Source: Nipponacmea schrenckii
Taxonomy: Eukaryota; Mollusca; Gastropoda; Lottiidae
NCBI GenBank assembly: GCA_030562195.1
Contig: JAUJPP010000012.1
Location: forward strand, 8,246,001-8,310,000
Direction: 5' to 3'
Length of the DNA stretch: 64,000 nt
Shown: one piece after another, positions 34,450-48,300 of the stretch
Layout of the letters: each line of letters begins with the position of its first letter
Position numbering within the stretch: the first letter of the stretch is position 1
Notes under the pieces: generated by a model
What the model was told of the DNA's origin: nothing
Database searches by the model: none
The model's input: only the letters and a program-made list of their open reading frames with translations
Position numbers and translations under genes: made by a program

Positions 34450-34890
34450 ACTTGGTTACAAGAAATTTGGTCACCGGAAATATGGTCACAGTAATACGGG
34501 CACAAGGTATTTTGGTCACAGTAATACGGGCACAAGGTAATATGGTCACAGTTATACGGGCACAAGGTATTTTGGTCACAGTAATACGGGCAAAAGGTAT
34601 TTTGGTCACAGTAATACGGGCACAAGGTAATTTGGTCACAGTAATACGGGCACACGGTAATTTGGTCACAGTAATACGGGCACAAGGTAACATGGTCACA
34701 GTAATACGGGCACAAGGTAATTTGGTCACAAATACACAATATTTTCTATCGGGCACAAGGTATTTTGGTCACAGTAATACGGGCACAAGGTAATTTGTCA
34801 CAGTAATACGGGCACGAGGTATTTTGGTCACAGTTATACGGGCACAAGGTATTTTGGTCACAGTAATACGGGTACATGATATTTGGTCAA
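34450..34890 (+). repeat. 30-bp tandem array (about 14 units)
   Basis: The unit is CACAAGGTAATTTGGTCACA plus GTAATACGGG, alternating AATTTG and TATTTTG variants. Because 30 is divisible by three, frames stay open on both strands (VTVIRAQGN-type decapeptides on plus, ITVTK.PCAR-type on minus). There is no start context, signal or splice support. Confidence 0.92.
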
Positions 34891-34899
34891 AATACTAAG

Positions 34900-36270
34900 A
34901 GAAACAAGGTAATTTACCCCCTGTAATCGATAATCACTCTCATAGCAATTACATGATTATCAATTGCAGCACATTTCGATCATTACTCCCCCACCCCCTA
35001 CTACCACCGCTTGCCGCTGGCATAGCCTCTTTCTGGATCGGATTATAGGATTCTCCCGACTTCTCCCGTAAGGCGTTTGGTGCTATCATTTATGGAGCTG
35101 TTGCGATAACTTACTCTCGGTCCAAACTTGTAATGAGAATTACAAATCAATCTTAAAATTACCAATAAACGTTCGAACCTTTACAATTCGTACAAAATGT
35201 AGTTTCACGAATATACATGCATTTATGAGTTTGCAAAATTAATATTGACTTCGAAAGGATACAAAGGCGAGCTAAATTTCGCCTTAAGATGATTTATAGA
35301 ATATTTCGACATGAAAAAATAAAAATTTAAAATTTTAAAATGCGTTTTCCTGATGTACTGTGACTATTTTTCCAGATAAAAATAAGTTTCGATAAAAATA
35401 AAATTCTTGTGTCCCAAATAATCGTATTCAATGGGCCGCATTCAATGGGCTAACATATTTAAACGCATGCCCTTTATTCCAACTTGAGCGTTACTAACGA
35501 ACAGCGCGCATTTACACGACAGACACTCTACGTTGCACGTGCGAGTTGCTTGTTTGAACGATGACAGTGCATATTTTATCTTGATTCTTGTCATACCTAC
35601 ATTCGAAAACACAACATTCCTAAGATATGGATAAAACTGGAGATTTCATGCATATTTGGTTAACCGACAGTCATGATAAAGAATTTATTTTACTGATAAA
35701 TACCATAAGTATAGTGTCTTGTCTAATGCCTAAGAATCCACGATTCTTAATCGACACAGATTCAGATTTACTGAACGGTCGAGAAAAGGCCAGAGGGCAA
35801 ACAGCGAAATTGAAACTCTACCCTAATATTGAAACTATTCTACCCGAGAGTGGGTAGTTGAAGGGGAGGGGTGGGGTTTTTAAGCAATGTGTTATAGGTG
35901 TAGACTATCTTGTTTATTTGTGAGGATGGATTTGTATTATTCAATTCTACAATTTTTGGAATGTAGAATGTCATGTTTCAAATATTGATGAAAATTTTTG
36001 GAACTTTGCGGCACATCACATAGGAAATAATGTCGATTGATCCTTCAGCAGACTAACCCTTTTACATTTACTTAACAAACGGTACTAGTATATCATTTAA
36101 TGAACCTCTTGTTTTCAAAAAAAAAAACTTAAGGATCTTGTTTTACTGAGTTAAGAAAACTCTCGAAAATTAAAGGCCAAGCCCGCCTTTCTCTTTCTCG
36201 GGCTTTCTAAATCGGAAAAAAATTGGCTTCTGTCATTATCCTATACTAAAAATCTGCATATATCTTGCTT
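34900..36270. other. Non-coding interval upstream of the sushi gene
   Basis: It may contain the promoter and signal-peptide exon of the sushi gene, but none of the ATGs here is followed by a convincing signal sequence. The ORF at 35627-35857 has no recognisable feature. Confidence 0.4.
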
Positions 36271-36274
36271 TTAG

Positions 36275-36362
36275 GGTTTATTTACTGGTTGTAGTGAATT
36301 AAACTGTTCGCTGGGTTCATCGTGTTTTATTAAAGGGGTCAATCCAACATGTATTCCCACAG
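36275..36362 (+). CDS. Candidate Cys-rich exon upstream of the first sushi exon
   Basis: A CTTGCTTTTAG acceptor, 88 nt open (phase 0 in, phase 1 out) and a GTAATA donor. It encodes TGCSELNCSLGSSCFIKGVN then PTCIPT. The C-x4-C-x4-GxxC-x9-C spacing recalls follistatin/EGF-like modules. Its end phase joins the first sushi exon as Glu-Cys, as in most later modules. It could be chance; transcript evidence would settle it. Confidence 0.45.
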
Positions 36363-39300
36363 GTAATATATTTCTTAGCAAATCAAATACTTTGCGTGAT
36401 ATCGATTGTTCAATATTAAACGCATTGCGATATATGAAAATTTACACGATTAATTAAGATTAAAAGCAGATGTCTTCTTGATTGAGGAATGTCGATATGG
36501 TTTCCAAGCTTTTATCAAATTATTAACAAGTATTACAAACTCTATCAGGGTCGCAGAAAGTTATATATTTGGAGGATGGCACAAAACAAGCTAAACACAT
36601 TTAACTGTTTAATCTAATAATGGTAATAAAATGATGAACATCCTCTGAATAAATCAATCATTTATTTTCTTCCCTTTTAACCCTTTTTTTTTTTGTAGAA
36701 TGTGGACCGACACCACTTGTCGCCAATGGACAATTGACAGTACATGAAACTCGAGTAGGAACGTTGGCTCAATATACGTGTGATCCAGAAACAGTTTTAG
36801 AGGGTCGACCAGAAAGACGTTGTTTAACCACCGGTGCGTGGCAGCCCGATTTGTTTAAGTGCCATTTACGTAAGTATTCAATATTTCTGGAATGTTAAGC
36901 CTGGATGAGTTTAAAATCTTAAAATGAAATAATTATTGACTTGATTCGGTTGGTATATTGGACATATTTTTTGTATTACCTTAGAACGAGAAAGCACTAA
37001 GTTTAATAAACATTATTCTATAAAAGAGTCGAAGTTAACCGGTGCATGAAGATGAAAAAAAAGCGATGTTTCTTTCAGCCTGTTTTTCAGCCTTTTTCGT
37101 TTAATGTTCATAATAGCAATAAAAGGCCAACATGGTTGGTATACCATACGTACGATATTATTGATTAAGTAGGAAATTAAAGAAACGAATTCAGAGGTAC
37201 AGGTCCGAACACGCTCCTTCTATTTTCTAGTGCATCTTTACACTTTCATACATACTTACAAATTTATATTATTAATGAATTTCCTATATTCACAATCCCG
37301 CAAAAGATAAAAAAAAATATTTGGAGACGCCAACTTTTAATATTTAAAAGGGGAATGAACAAAATTTTGATTTCTTTTTCATGACATTACCAGTAGCAAT
37401 AGTATTGTATTTTATAGAATGTCCCCCAGCACCTATAATAGCCAATGCTGCTTTAGGTGATCCTTTGAGAATTGTTGGCATTTACACCAACTATACGTGT
37501 GTAAATAACACAGTTCTTTTTGGAACACCTCAACTATTTTGTCAAGATAACCAAACATGGACTCCTGTTGAATTTGAATGTATTCCACGTAAGTATTCTA
37601 TGCTATCGCGATATCACGAAAAGTGTTTCCGATAAAAGTCTGACTGAAGATGTAAAATCTAGAAATTTGTTTCATAAATGTAAAAACATCATCATGACTC
37701 TGAGTGTACAAAAGGAAAAAATGTTGAATGATGCTTTATGTCTATTAACAATATACCAGAAAATGCATTAGGTTGTCGTTACTCAACACATTACAGATAA
37801 ACGTATGCTAAAGTCACCATTCTATATATAAGTAGTTGAAACATGTCATTTGAAACAATCTTATTTCTTTTGAAGAATGTCCACCAGCTCCAGATGTTAA
37901 TGATGCCACTAAAAATACAACAGATAGAATAATACATACTACATTGGGTTACCAATGTCATCCTCGAGCTGATACCTATGGTACACCAATTATTGTTTGT
38001 CAAGAAGACCTTTCATGGAGTCCTGTGGATTTCAACTGCTCACGCCGTAAGTTAATTGATAAGAATTCATTTGATCCTTTAGTACTTTGATATTTTTGCG
38101 GGTCCTCTTTTCAAAATGTATTCAGTTCACTAAGATATTTTAGAATAGGATTCGGATATATTCTTCTTATGGTGTAAACTGTAATTCATCAAAATACTTA
38201 TGTGGTTAAAGTAATGATGGAAAAATGCTTTTTAGAGTGTCCCATAGCTGAAGAAGTGACTCACGCCAGAAAGTTAACCACTGTACGACAAGTGTTTACC
38301 ACGCTAGAATATGAGTGTATTAATGACACTTTATTAGATGGAAATCCTACACGGTATTGTAATACAACTCAAATATGGGAACCTATACAGTTCACATGCA
38401 TTGAACGTAAGTACAATTATATACAATTTGCAATGTTCGAGATGCAATTTTATCAACATTAAATGGTGATGGAAAGCCAACATACATAATTAAGTAATTT
38501 ATCGTACTCCTACTTATACCTATTTTGTTTAATTTTGTTTTTCTTCCTTAAAGAATGTCCTGTTTTGAACATACCTCACGCTATAAATGATACCAGCAGC
38601 AGAGTTTTGACGTCCGTAGTTAATTACCATTGTGAAGATGGTTATTTACATAATGGGACAACTCAAATAACTTGTCAAAATGACAGAACCTGGACACCAA
38701 TTAATTTTGAGTGTATTGAAGGTTTGTGCTATCAAATCTTTCCAAATTCCCAACTAATGTATCTTAATGACCTTCTGGTGATCTTATATATTATCAATAA
38801 GATGGTTTGGCTCTTCTCTTATTTCAACCTTCTTACAAATAATATAGGTACAAATTAGGCAAGAAGATAGGTACAGATACCATTGTAAAGAGGTTATGCT
38901 GTCATCAAGAAAAACACTCATCATCAAGATATTTTGCTTATACTGTAGATGCAATTTATAATGATAGCATTATACTGTTTTCAGTATGTCTGACAGAAGC
39001 ACCACCAGTTCAGTACGCTCAAACAGACCAGACACTGAGGTTTGTAGGAACAGTTGCTACCTATACTTGTGATCCAGACACTATCATACATGGCGATAAC
39101 TACGTAACTTGTATTCACTCATCAAATTCTACTTTAGAATGGTCGACTCTGCCGTTTTGGTGTGAGAAAGGTAACAATTAAATCATTCCACCAACCCACT
39201 TAAAAAGCTAAAATTCGATTTCTTTCCTCGATTTCTTTAATTAGTAATCTTCTTTTGGTTTATGCATTATGTAATGTTTATGTCATTTCCTACAGGTATT

Positions 39301-42300
39301 TTCACTACAGAATCAAATCTAATTATAGATAATAAAAAAAATATGTGAAAAAGTTTCCAAACCGCACACAATTCTAATGCATCTTTAAATAGATGTTATT
39401 CTAAAATGAAAGTGTAGATATCCTATAATCTTGCTCAATTATTACGGTGGTTGCACTCGATTGCGATAATCACAAGATTGTCAAATCTCGCATTATTTAC
39501 AGTCTGTCCAGATTCACCACCAGTTGTTATGGATGGAACATTATCCAGCTATAATAGATCTTTAGGAGCATTTGCAGAATATACATGTCATAATGAAACA
39601 GTTTTAATGGATGGACCAGCTACAATACCATGTCTTCAATCACAACAATGGGCAGCTCAAACATTCGACTGTAGAAGGCGTAAGTAAATTGTTAGATATA
39701 TCATTTGGGTATGTTTTAGTATGCTGAGCGCAGCACTTTGCACGGCATTCGACATTTTGCCCAATAGCTTTAAGACCATTTTTTACTTTAATACCTTTCC
39801 CCAGCCGCTTTTAGCAAAAAGTCAAACTGTGAAATTTTCTTTTGTTTTCGCTTGAATTTTAAAGTATTTTGTCCACATTTAACTTTCCGAGATAATTGAA
39901 AGTGGTGATTTTATATTGATGTGGACTATTGTGTGACTTCTAATTAAGGTAGAGATAAAATTCAAACAGAATTATAATGTGTTAATTCACATCTATAAAT
40001 TAATACATTAAATAATATGCATTAACAAGATTTGTGAAAAAAAGTAAAAATAAAATGTTATTAATTAATATCGTCTGCTAAACTTTGTATAGAGTTAGAG
40101 TTACTTCTAAAGAAACATTTCTAATTAGGAAAATAAAAGATTCAAACGGTTTTATAACTTGCGAATTCACAGCTATAAATGGAGGTATCTTTGAAATTTA
40201 TATGTTAAAAATTCGAAAAAAATAGATTCATTTTTTTTTGAGAGTTAAGAATAACATAATCAGATTCATTTCTAATGAAATGTGTGTATATATATATGTG
40301 TGTTTGATTTTAGGCAATAAGCACTGTTAATATAAAATGTATATATCTATAATTTATATTTTTATGTCTCTGTCCTTCACTTATTATTTATCTTAGTTAG
40401 ATAGTCTTTGCCGGCTGGCATCTTATATTTTTTTTTTATGTACTTGTTCGAAATATTTTTGTAAAGATGGTGACACTGAATGTATGACTCACTGAGTGTG
40501 AAAAGTTTAAATTAACAGATTTATCATTTTTGTTGTATGACCCTCTTTTAACACTTGGCAATTATCTTAACACTAGAAATCTTTTATTTTAGCAGACAAA
40601 ATTTCTGTTTAATTTTGCAAAAAAAAAAAATTAAATTAAATTTTGCATTAAACCATCCGTGGCACATATCGTTGAATAGAGAAAATCAAGAACATTTTGA
40701 ATATGAAATTCATTTCGCTCGTAAATAAATACATAGTGAACTAGAACTTCATTCGAGAAATAAAACCAACATTTTAAAAAATATGATTATTAATTATTGT
40801 CATATATTGTTGAAAAAAGATTCAAATGGGCATTGGTAATTTGTAAAACTCAACTCTTTGTGTATGTTAGATATTGTGATACAGTCACAGTTGTTAAATA
40901 TGTCAATTTTGATATGTCTATAAAACCGGAAGTTAAAGTTCGTCAACCATTCTTGCCATACCTATGGATAGTTGAGGTCACTCAATATAGACTTTTGAAT
41001 TTTCAAAAATTTCAAAAATTCCCTAAAAAAGTTTGGATAAGCAACAAGGCTTTGACCCCCCCCCCCCACCTTAAAAAAAAATATTAATAATTCTTATAAA
41101 ATAGTTTTGACATCGATTGACATCCGTTAAAAATGAATTGAACACATGTTGATGCAACGACATCGATGGAATATATGGGATCGGCCATATTAATTCATTC
41201 ATCCCTGGTTGCTCATTATTGCGTCCGATATTTTTGATTGTATTGCCTCTATTGTTACAGAATGTCCAATACATGTAGTACATCTAACCAGTATCGTCAT
41301 TTATGATTTTCAACTGCTTCTGTTACAGAATGTCCAATACCCCTGGTATATCCAAACAGTATCGTCAACCCAGGACCAAGAACATTGGGTGAAACCATCA
41401 CTTATAATTGTACAGCTGGACACATGTTAAAATCAGGTTCTTTATCGATATTTTGTCAGAACGACCAGCAATGGACCAATAAAGATTTTGACTGCTTCCC
41501 AAGTGAGTATAACATGAACTATTCTACATTATATATTAGAAAATGATGATTGTTTTCTTTCACTTTTGGAATAAACATTTTGAACCTATGCGGAAAAATA
41601 AAACATATCAGTCTTTAATCGAATAATAATCTTTATATATGGAAATTATAGTAAGTTATTATATAAATATATAACAAATATTATACTAAATAACACATTA
41701 ATTCCTGAGGTCTGAAAATATCCCTAAGCCAAATATTCCAATAAATGATGTTTCACAACAACACTAAGCAATATTTTAAAAATACTGTCCTTTCAATCCC
41801 TCCGCTTTTTCACACAGGCTTACAAATCATATTGTCCAACACTCTCGCACTACACACACTGCTCCTTATGGTCATCAAGATATTCACCATATTGACAGCG
41901 CGTGTATCACAAATCATCATAGTACTATATGTCTTCAGACACTTGAATGATTTCAAATATCTTCTAGATCTTGATGTCTTGATCGTTTGAACTAAAAAAG
42001 TAAATCATGAAATATTAAAAACGTCTAAGTTGAATAGGGGCTAATTCTAAAATCGGACAATTTGTTTAGTTCATGTGTGCACGCCTCGAAATAAACACTA
42101 CAGAAAATTATAATATAATATTCTGTTTAGAAGAAAAAATACAAAGAATTTAAATAATTTTACCTTCTTGATTACTTTTAGCTATACATCCAGTTTGGAT
42201 GGCCTTTGTTTATGTCGTACTGTAGACCTAAAACTTTCTCCAGCTTCATTGGTCTGTCGTAATATGTGAATATGATATATTATATATATTATATTATGTC

Positions 42301-45300
42301 AAACATTGAATTTAATCTCGGGACTTCGTCTACGAAAAAAGCCTTTTATACACATCCTTATCCTTGGTTTGGCTTCGTAAGTATCTTCCATCCGTTATAG
42401 TATTTATAAAATAGTGACATACCATGAACCTGAGGACTCATCAATGAAATTACCACAAAATTGACATAATCCGTCACTGTATCTTTCCATATAGTTTGTG
42501 TAAATTCACCACCACCGGTACCCGATGGTATTTTAACTAATACAGATAGATTTGTTGGTGATGTAGCTATTTATAGTTGTGTTAATGATACAGTTTTAAT
42601 GAATGGTCCAGCACAAGTAGAATGTCAGTCAAATCAAACCTGGTCATCACCAACATTTGATTGTAGAAGACGTAAGTTCCACATCATAACCATTAAGTAT
42701 CCAGTTATTTTGATCTTAAAATTATTGTGCATTTAGATGTATTTTGTTCTCACGCTTTTTGTGGATGTGAATCGTGTCAAATAGAAAAATTAAATTCTAC
42801 ACTTTATCGAATTAGCTTAAGACAAAGAAGCAGCCAAAGGAGCAAATCATTCTTTAATTAACGTCTGTGAATGGATCTTTGTTTTCTCGTCGACAGACAA
42901 CAATACCACAAAAAGAAGAACTTTAAAGTCATGATATCTTTCAGAATGTCCGATACCACCAAGTCTAGACAATGGAGAAAGTATTCCAGGACCTCGAACA
43001 CTTGGTGAAACTATAACATATCAATGTAATGATTTATTTGTAATGGAAGGAACACCAGAAATATTTTGTATGTCAAATCAAACATGGACTCAAATAACAT
43101 TCTACTGCAGACCAAGTACGTAATTTCTTTTAGAGTGTTAAGACTAAGTGATGAAGGAATTTTGAATCTTGATGAACTTCACATTCCTAGTACGTGTCCT
43201 TAGTAAACAATTAACAATACTTCCTTCTTCTGCATCCTGCCTATTGTTGATTTTGAGCTTCTAGTCAATGATATATATATTTCTTCTTATTCCGTGGTGA
43301 CCCAACAAAATGCTTACCTGTGAGATGAGAATTGTAAAATTGTATAGGTAAAAGTGAATAAAAACTACGAGTTGCTTTTATTGTGGATCATTATTTGTAG
43401 TCCTACTATTTTATAATAGTATTATTTCCTCTTTCTTGAATATATATTTCTTTCCGTTTTTTTTTTCCAGTTTGTCCTGATCCACCAGGGGTAGCGGATT
43501 CGTCGATTCTGTCATTTAATAATTCTATTGATGGTACAGCTGAATATCAATGTGATAATGAAACAGTTTTAATGGGAAGTTCGCCTGTTTTAACATGCTA
43601 CAGTTCTCAAACATGGTCTACAATACAGTTTGAATGTAGAAGACGTAAGGTTGCTTTTCCGTTGTAAACATTAAATGAGCGTTTATTATATATTCTATAT
43701 TATACTGTGTCCAATATAATTTGTTCTAGGACAAATGTATTTTCTCAATTTTCTCATTATGTTAACACTTCTTGAATAACACATTGATAGATTGTCCAAT
43801 ACCTATGCTATGTATCCGAGCAGTATCGTCATCCATGATTTTCCTATTTCTTTTAAAATTAAAAATGGTCACCTTTGAGGTAATTATCTTTGGTGATGTG
43901 TAATTTTAAATAAAAACCTATGGAAATTATCAGAGGTGAAGTTATTAATTCCAAATTACAGAAATTATCGTGTTTTTTCACCTTGAAGTTTTTAATTCAA
44001 AATAGTTTTCAATGTAAGCCACCGTATGTATCCAAATCGTCATTCATAATTAATATCAGGTGCCTGGAGATAACATATTTCTGTTAAAAAAAAAAAGTTC
44101 ATACTCCGGATATATCCAACAGTATAAACATTCATGACTGTCATATTACCCCTGTTATTACAGAACGTCAAATAAACCTAGTATATCTAACCAGTACCGT
44201 CATTCATGATTTATCATACTGCTTCTAGAAAATGTCCAATACCTCAAATAAATCTAATTACATGTAGTACCTTCATTCATGATTGTCATAATGCTTATAT
44301 ATTGACAGAACGTCCAATACTTCAAATAAACCTAACCAGTATCTTCATTCATGATTGTCATAATGCTTATATATTTATAGAACGTCCAATACTTCAAATA
44401 AATCTAACCAGTATCTTCATTCATGATTGTCATAATGCTTATATTATATTTACAGAACGTCCAATACTTCAAATAACTCTAACCAGTATCTTATTGCTTC
44501 TATTGTTACAGAATGTCCAGTGTCGTTATTCACGATTGTCATTTTGATTCTGCTTTTTACACAATTTTAAATACCACTGGTATATTCAAACAGTGTCGTC
44601 ATTCATGATTGCCATATTGATTCCAAGTATAAGTATTATACTTTTGGTAGATCCAAACGGTTTCGTCATTCATGATCGTCATATTGTTTTCTATTATTAC
44701 AAAATGTCCAATACCCATGGTATATCCAATCAATATCGTTATTCACTATTGTCATACTGCTTCTGTTACAGAATGTCCAATACCCCTGGTATATCCAAAC
44801 AGTATCGTCAACCCAGGACCAAGAACATTGGGTGAAACCATCACTTATAATTGTACAGCTGGACACATGTTAAAATCAGGTTCTTTATCGATATTTTGTC
44901 AGAACGACCAGCAATGGACCAATAAAGATTTTGACTGCTTCCCAAGTGAGTATAACGTGGAATATTTGAAGCATATTCTTCTTTATACATTTGAAAAAGA
45001 AAAAAGATGAGTGTATTTTTTCTTTGTCCACACTCTTTGACTAATGGGAAAAGTAAATAAAAAACATGTCTTGTGCCAAAATTCAATCTTTTAATCAAAT
45101 AATAATATTTATGTATAGAAATTAAGTGAGTCATTATATAAATATATAACAAATATAATACTAAATAACACATTAGTTCCTAAGGTCTAAAAATTATCAC
45201 AGATAAATATATCTCCCTAGGACAAATATTTAAATACATATATTCTGATGTTTCACAATATATATTTTTTTTAAATACCGCGCCCTTCTCCAGCAACCTT

Positions 45301-48300
45301 TTTCACCCAGGTTTTACAAATCATATCATTTGCAAACGCCCAACACTCCCGCACCACACACTGCTCCGTGTGGTCATCAAGATGTTCATCCTGTTGATAG
45401 TCCGTGTATCATCATATACTATTTAGTCTTCTGTCTTCAGGCACTTGAATGATCGGCGACAGAATTGCCTGACAGATTTTAAAAATCGTCTAGATCTTGA
45501 TGTCTTGATCGTTTGAACTGAAAAATAAATTATGATACATTACAAACGTCTAAGTTGAATAGAGAAAAATGGACATTTTGCATGTAAAAAAATATTCTGA
45601 TTCGAAGAAAAATATACAGAGAATTTAAATAATTTTACCTTCTTGATCACTTTTAGCTATACATACAGTCTGGGTGGCCTTATTTTCTTGTCTTACTCTA
45701 GACCTAAAACTGTCACCAGCTTCATCGTTCTGTCGTAATACGTGTTGAACATTGAATTTAATCAAGGGAACTTTGTCTACAAAACAAAGCAGGCTTAATA
45801 GGATTGAATTAAAACAAACATTAGGAGTGCTAAGAGACCGAGAGAACATTAAAACGGTCCAGACAAGAACATTACCTACCTTCATATTTAGAGATCGTCG
45901 ATATTCCAATAAATTGCAGGAGATTTTGGATAGAAGCATCTTCCATCTCTTCTACTATATCAATTGGTTTGTCATTCAAAAATCCAAAAAACTCTTTTTC
46001 GTAATAATGGTATTCTTCGACCGTCATTGGAGGTCTTGAATAATCGGGAATGTACCCAAAACAGTATGGCGGTCTGGACATATATTTCTTAGACATCCTG
46101 CAAAAGAAAACGAAAACAATTTTTGATATGTTAATTTATCAGCTGTCCAAGCTTTCTAATATTGAGATCTATGTTGAGTGAAGCAACACCATAGGACGAG
46201 AAAATGATCAAAATATTGTCAGCTGATTTTGAACGTTATCATTTATGTGAACAAGTTTACCTGAATGGCTGCAAAGAGCTTCCAAACTTAAGAGATCACA
46301 GAGGAAATTTTTAAAACGTCTTTTCAGTAAGAGTAAATACTTGTCTATGACGTGATACTATTGTATTATGTATTTTAATTATATAACGTCATAGTAAAGA
46401 ATCAAGAGCATTTTTATTTTCAACAGCCCCTTACACTCACACAAACAGGTTGTGTTTTGTAAGTGGCTGCTTTGCCGTTATTTCGAAACTTCGGTGAAGT
46501 GTGAAGGAAGCTTTTTTAAAAAAATGAAGCATTCTGCAATGCCGACCATCTGTAATGGTGTTAGCTATCACAAATTTCTAAAAGAGTGGCTGAGGCTCTT
46601 GAAATAATATGATGAATTTGAAGACTCAACAATGAAATTACCATTATGATGATATAAGCCCCTCTGCAACGTCTTTACTGACTATTTTCTTGTAGTATGT
46701 GTAGAATCACCACCACCGGTACCCGATGGTATTTTAACCAATACAGATAGATTTGTTGGTGATGTAGCTATTTATAGTTGTGTTAATGATACAGTTTTAA
46801 TGAATGGTCCAGCACAAGTAGGATGTCAATCAAATCAAACCTGGTCATCACCAACATTTGATTGTAGAAGACGTGAGTTCCACATCATAACCATTAGATA
46901 TCCCGATGAATCTTAAAGTCATGATGAATTTGAAGGCATTGGTTCCTACGCTTGATGTGGATGTTAATAAAAACGGTAGTCAAATAGAGATGTTTATTAA
47001 TACACTGACTACACACATTTAAAGTTATGATATCTTTCAGAATGTCCGATACCACCAAGTCTAGACAATGGAGAAAGTATTCCAGGACCTCGAACACTTG
47101 GTGAAACTATAACATATCAATGTAATGATTTATTTGTAATGGAAGGAACACCAGAAATATTTTGTATGTCAAATCAAACATGGACTCAAATAACATTCTA
47201 CTGTAGACCAAGTAAGCAATTTATTTCTTGTAATTAAGATTTATTAAAGTTGCCTTCCCTTATTTTCATATATATATACATATACCATAATTGGACCGGT
47301 AATACTTATATCAATAGAAGTAGAGGTGTTCTAATGACTGGGAAAAATACCAGATGGTCCCACTTGTCATTAATTAACTCGTAATTAGGCTAATTATGAC
47401 CGGAATTCCCAAAGTAGGGTACTAACATAGGCATGTACGTCAAATCTCAAATGTCGTCCAAATGTTGTTGATCTTTTTTTTTAACATCCAGTCTGTCAAT
47501 TCGGTACATAAATCATGACATAACTGGACGCTGTTGTTATTGCCCACATTCCTTAATATTTTCCACAACAACAATGGCATTTTGGTATTCCATTTGTTAT
47601 CTCTAGCAAAAGGCAATAAAACGTTTAAATATCATTTTGTAAAAACATTATGAATTAATCTAAATAAGTTTTAACTCACTAAAAATAAAATACAAAATCA
47701 ATTTTTAGACGCGTTTATTCTTATGACGTCATTTGGTCACGTGAACAAACATGGAGTCTAAATTTAGCGTTTCAAAGCAGATCAGAGTCAAATGGATTCC
47801 ACAAGCATTTCTACGTCCACATAGGTCTTTTGAACTTGAGAATACATGGATTATTCATTAGAAACCCCAATTAATCAATTAGTAAGCTTACTTTGGCTCT
47901 AATTAATGAGGCAACCCATCTTTAAAAAGACAATTTGGCGTGGGGTGTACTTCCACCACCATATTTAATGTTTGTGAGCTCAAGGATGCTGCTTCCATTT
48001 TGAATATTTTACATTTCAGTTTGTCCTGATCCACCAGCAGTACCGGATTCTTCGATTCTGTCTTTTAATAATTCTATTGATGGTACAGCTGAATATCAAT
48101 GTGATATTGAGACAGTTTTAATGGGAAGTTCGCCTGTTTTAACATGTCTCAGCTCTCAAACATGGTCTACAATACAGTTTGAATGCAGAAGACGTAAGTT
48201 TTTATTCTCATAAACGCATCGTTTCCATGCTATTATACCACATATGTTTTGTACTAAAACAATCATTAACATCGTCTTAATTGAACGCACATTTGAACAA

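Noticed and set aside
34332..34793. Three overlapping ORFs of 113-135 codons
   Set aside because: All arise from the 30-bp tandem repeat, whose length is divisible by three; no supporting signals.
35627..35857. 77-codon ORF upstream of the sushi gene
   Set aside because: It has no signal peptide, no donor in phase with the next exon and no recognisable domain.
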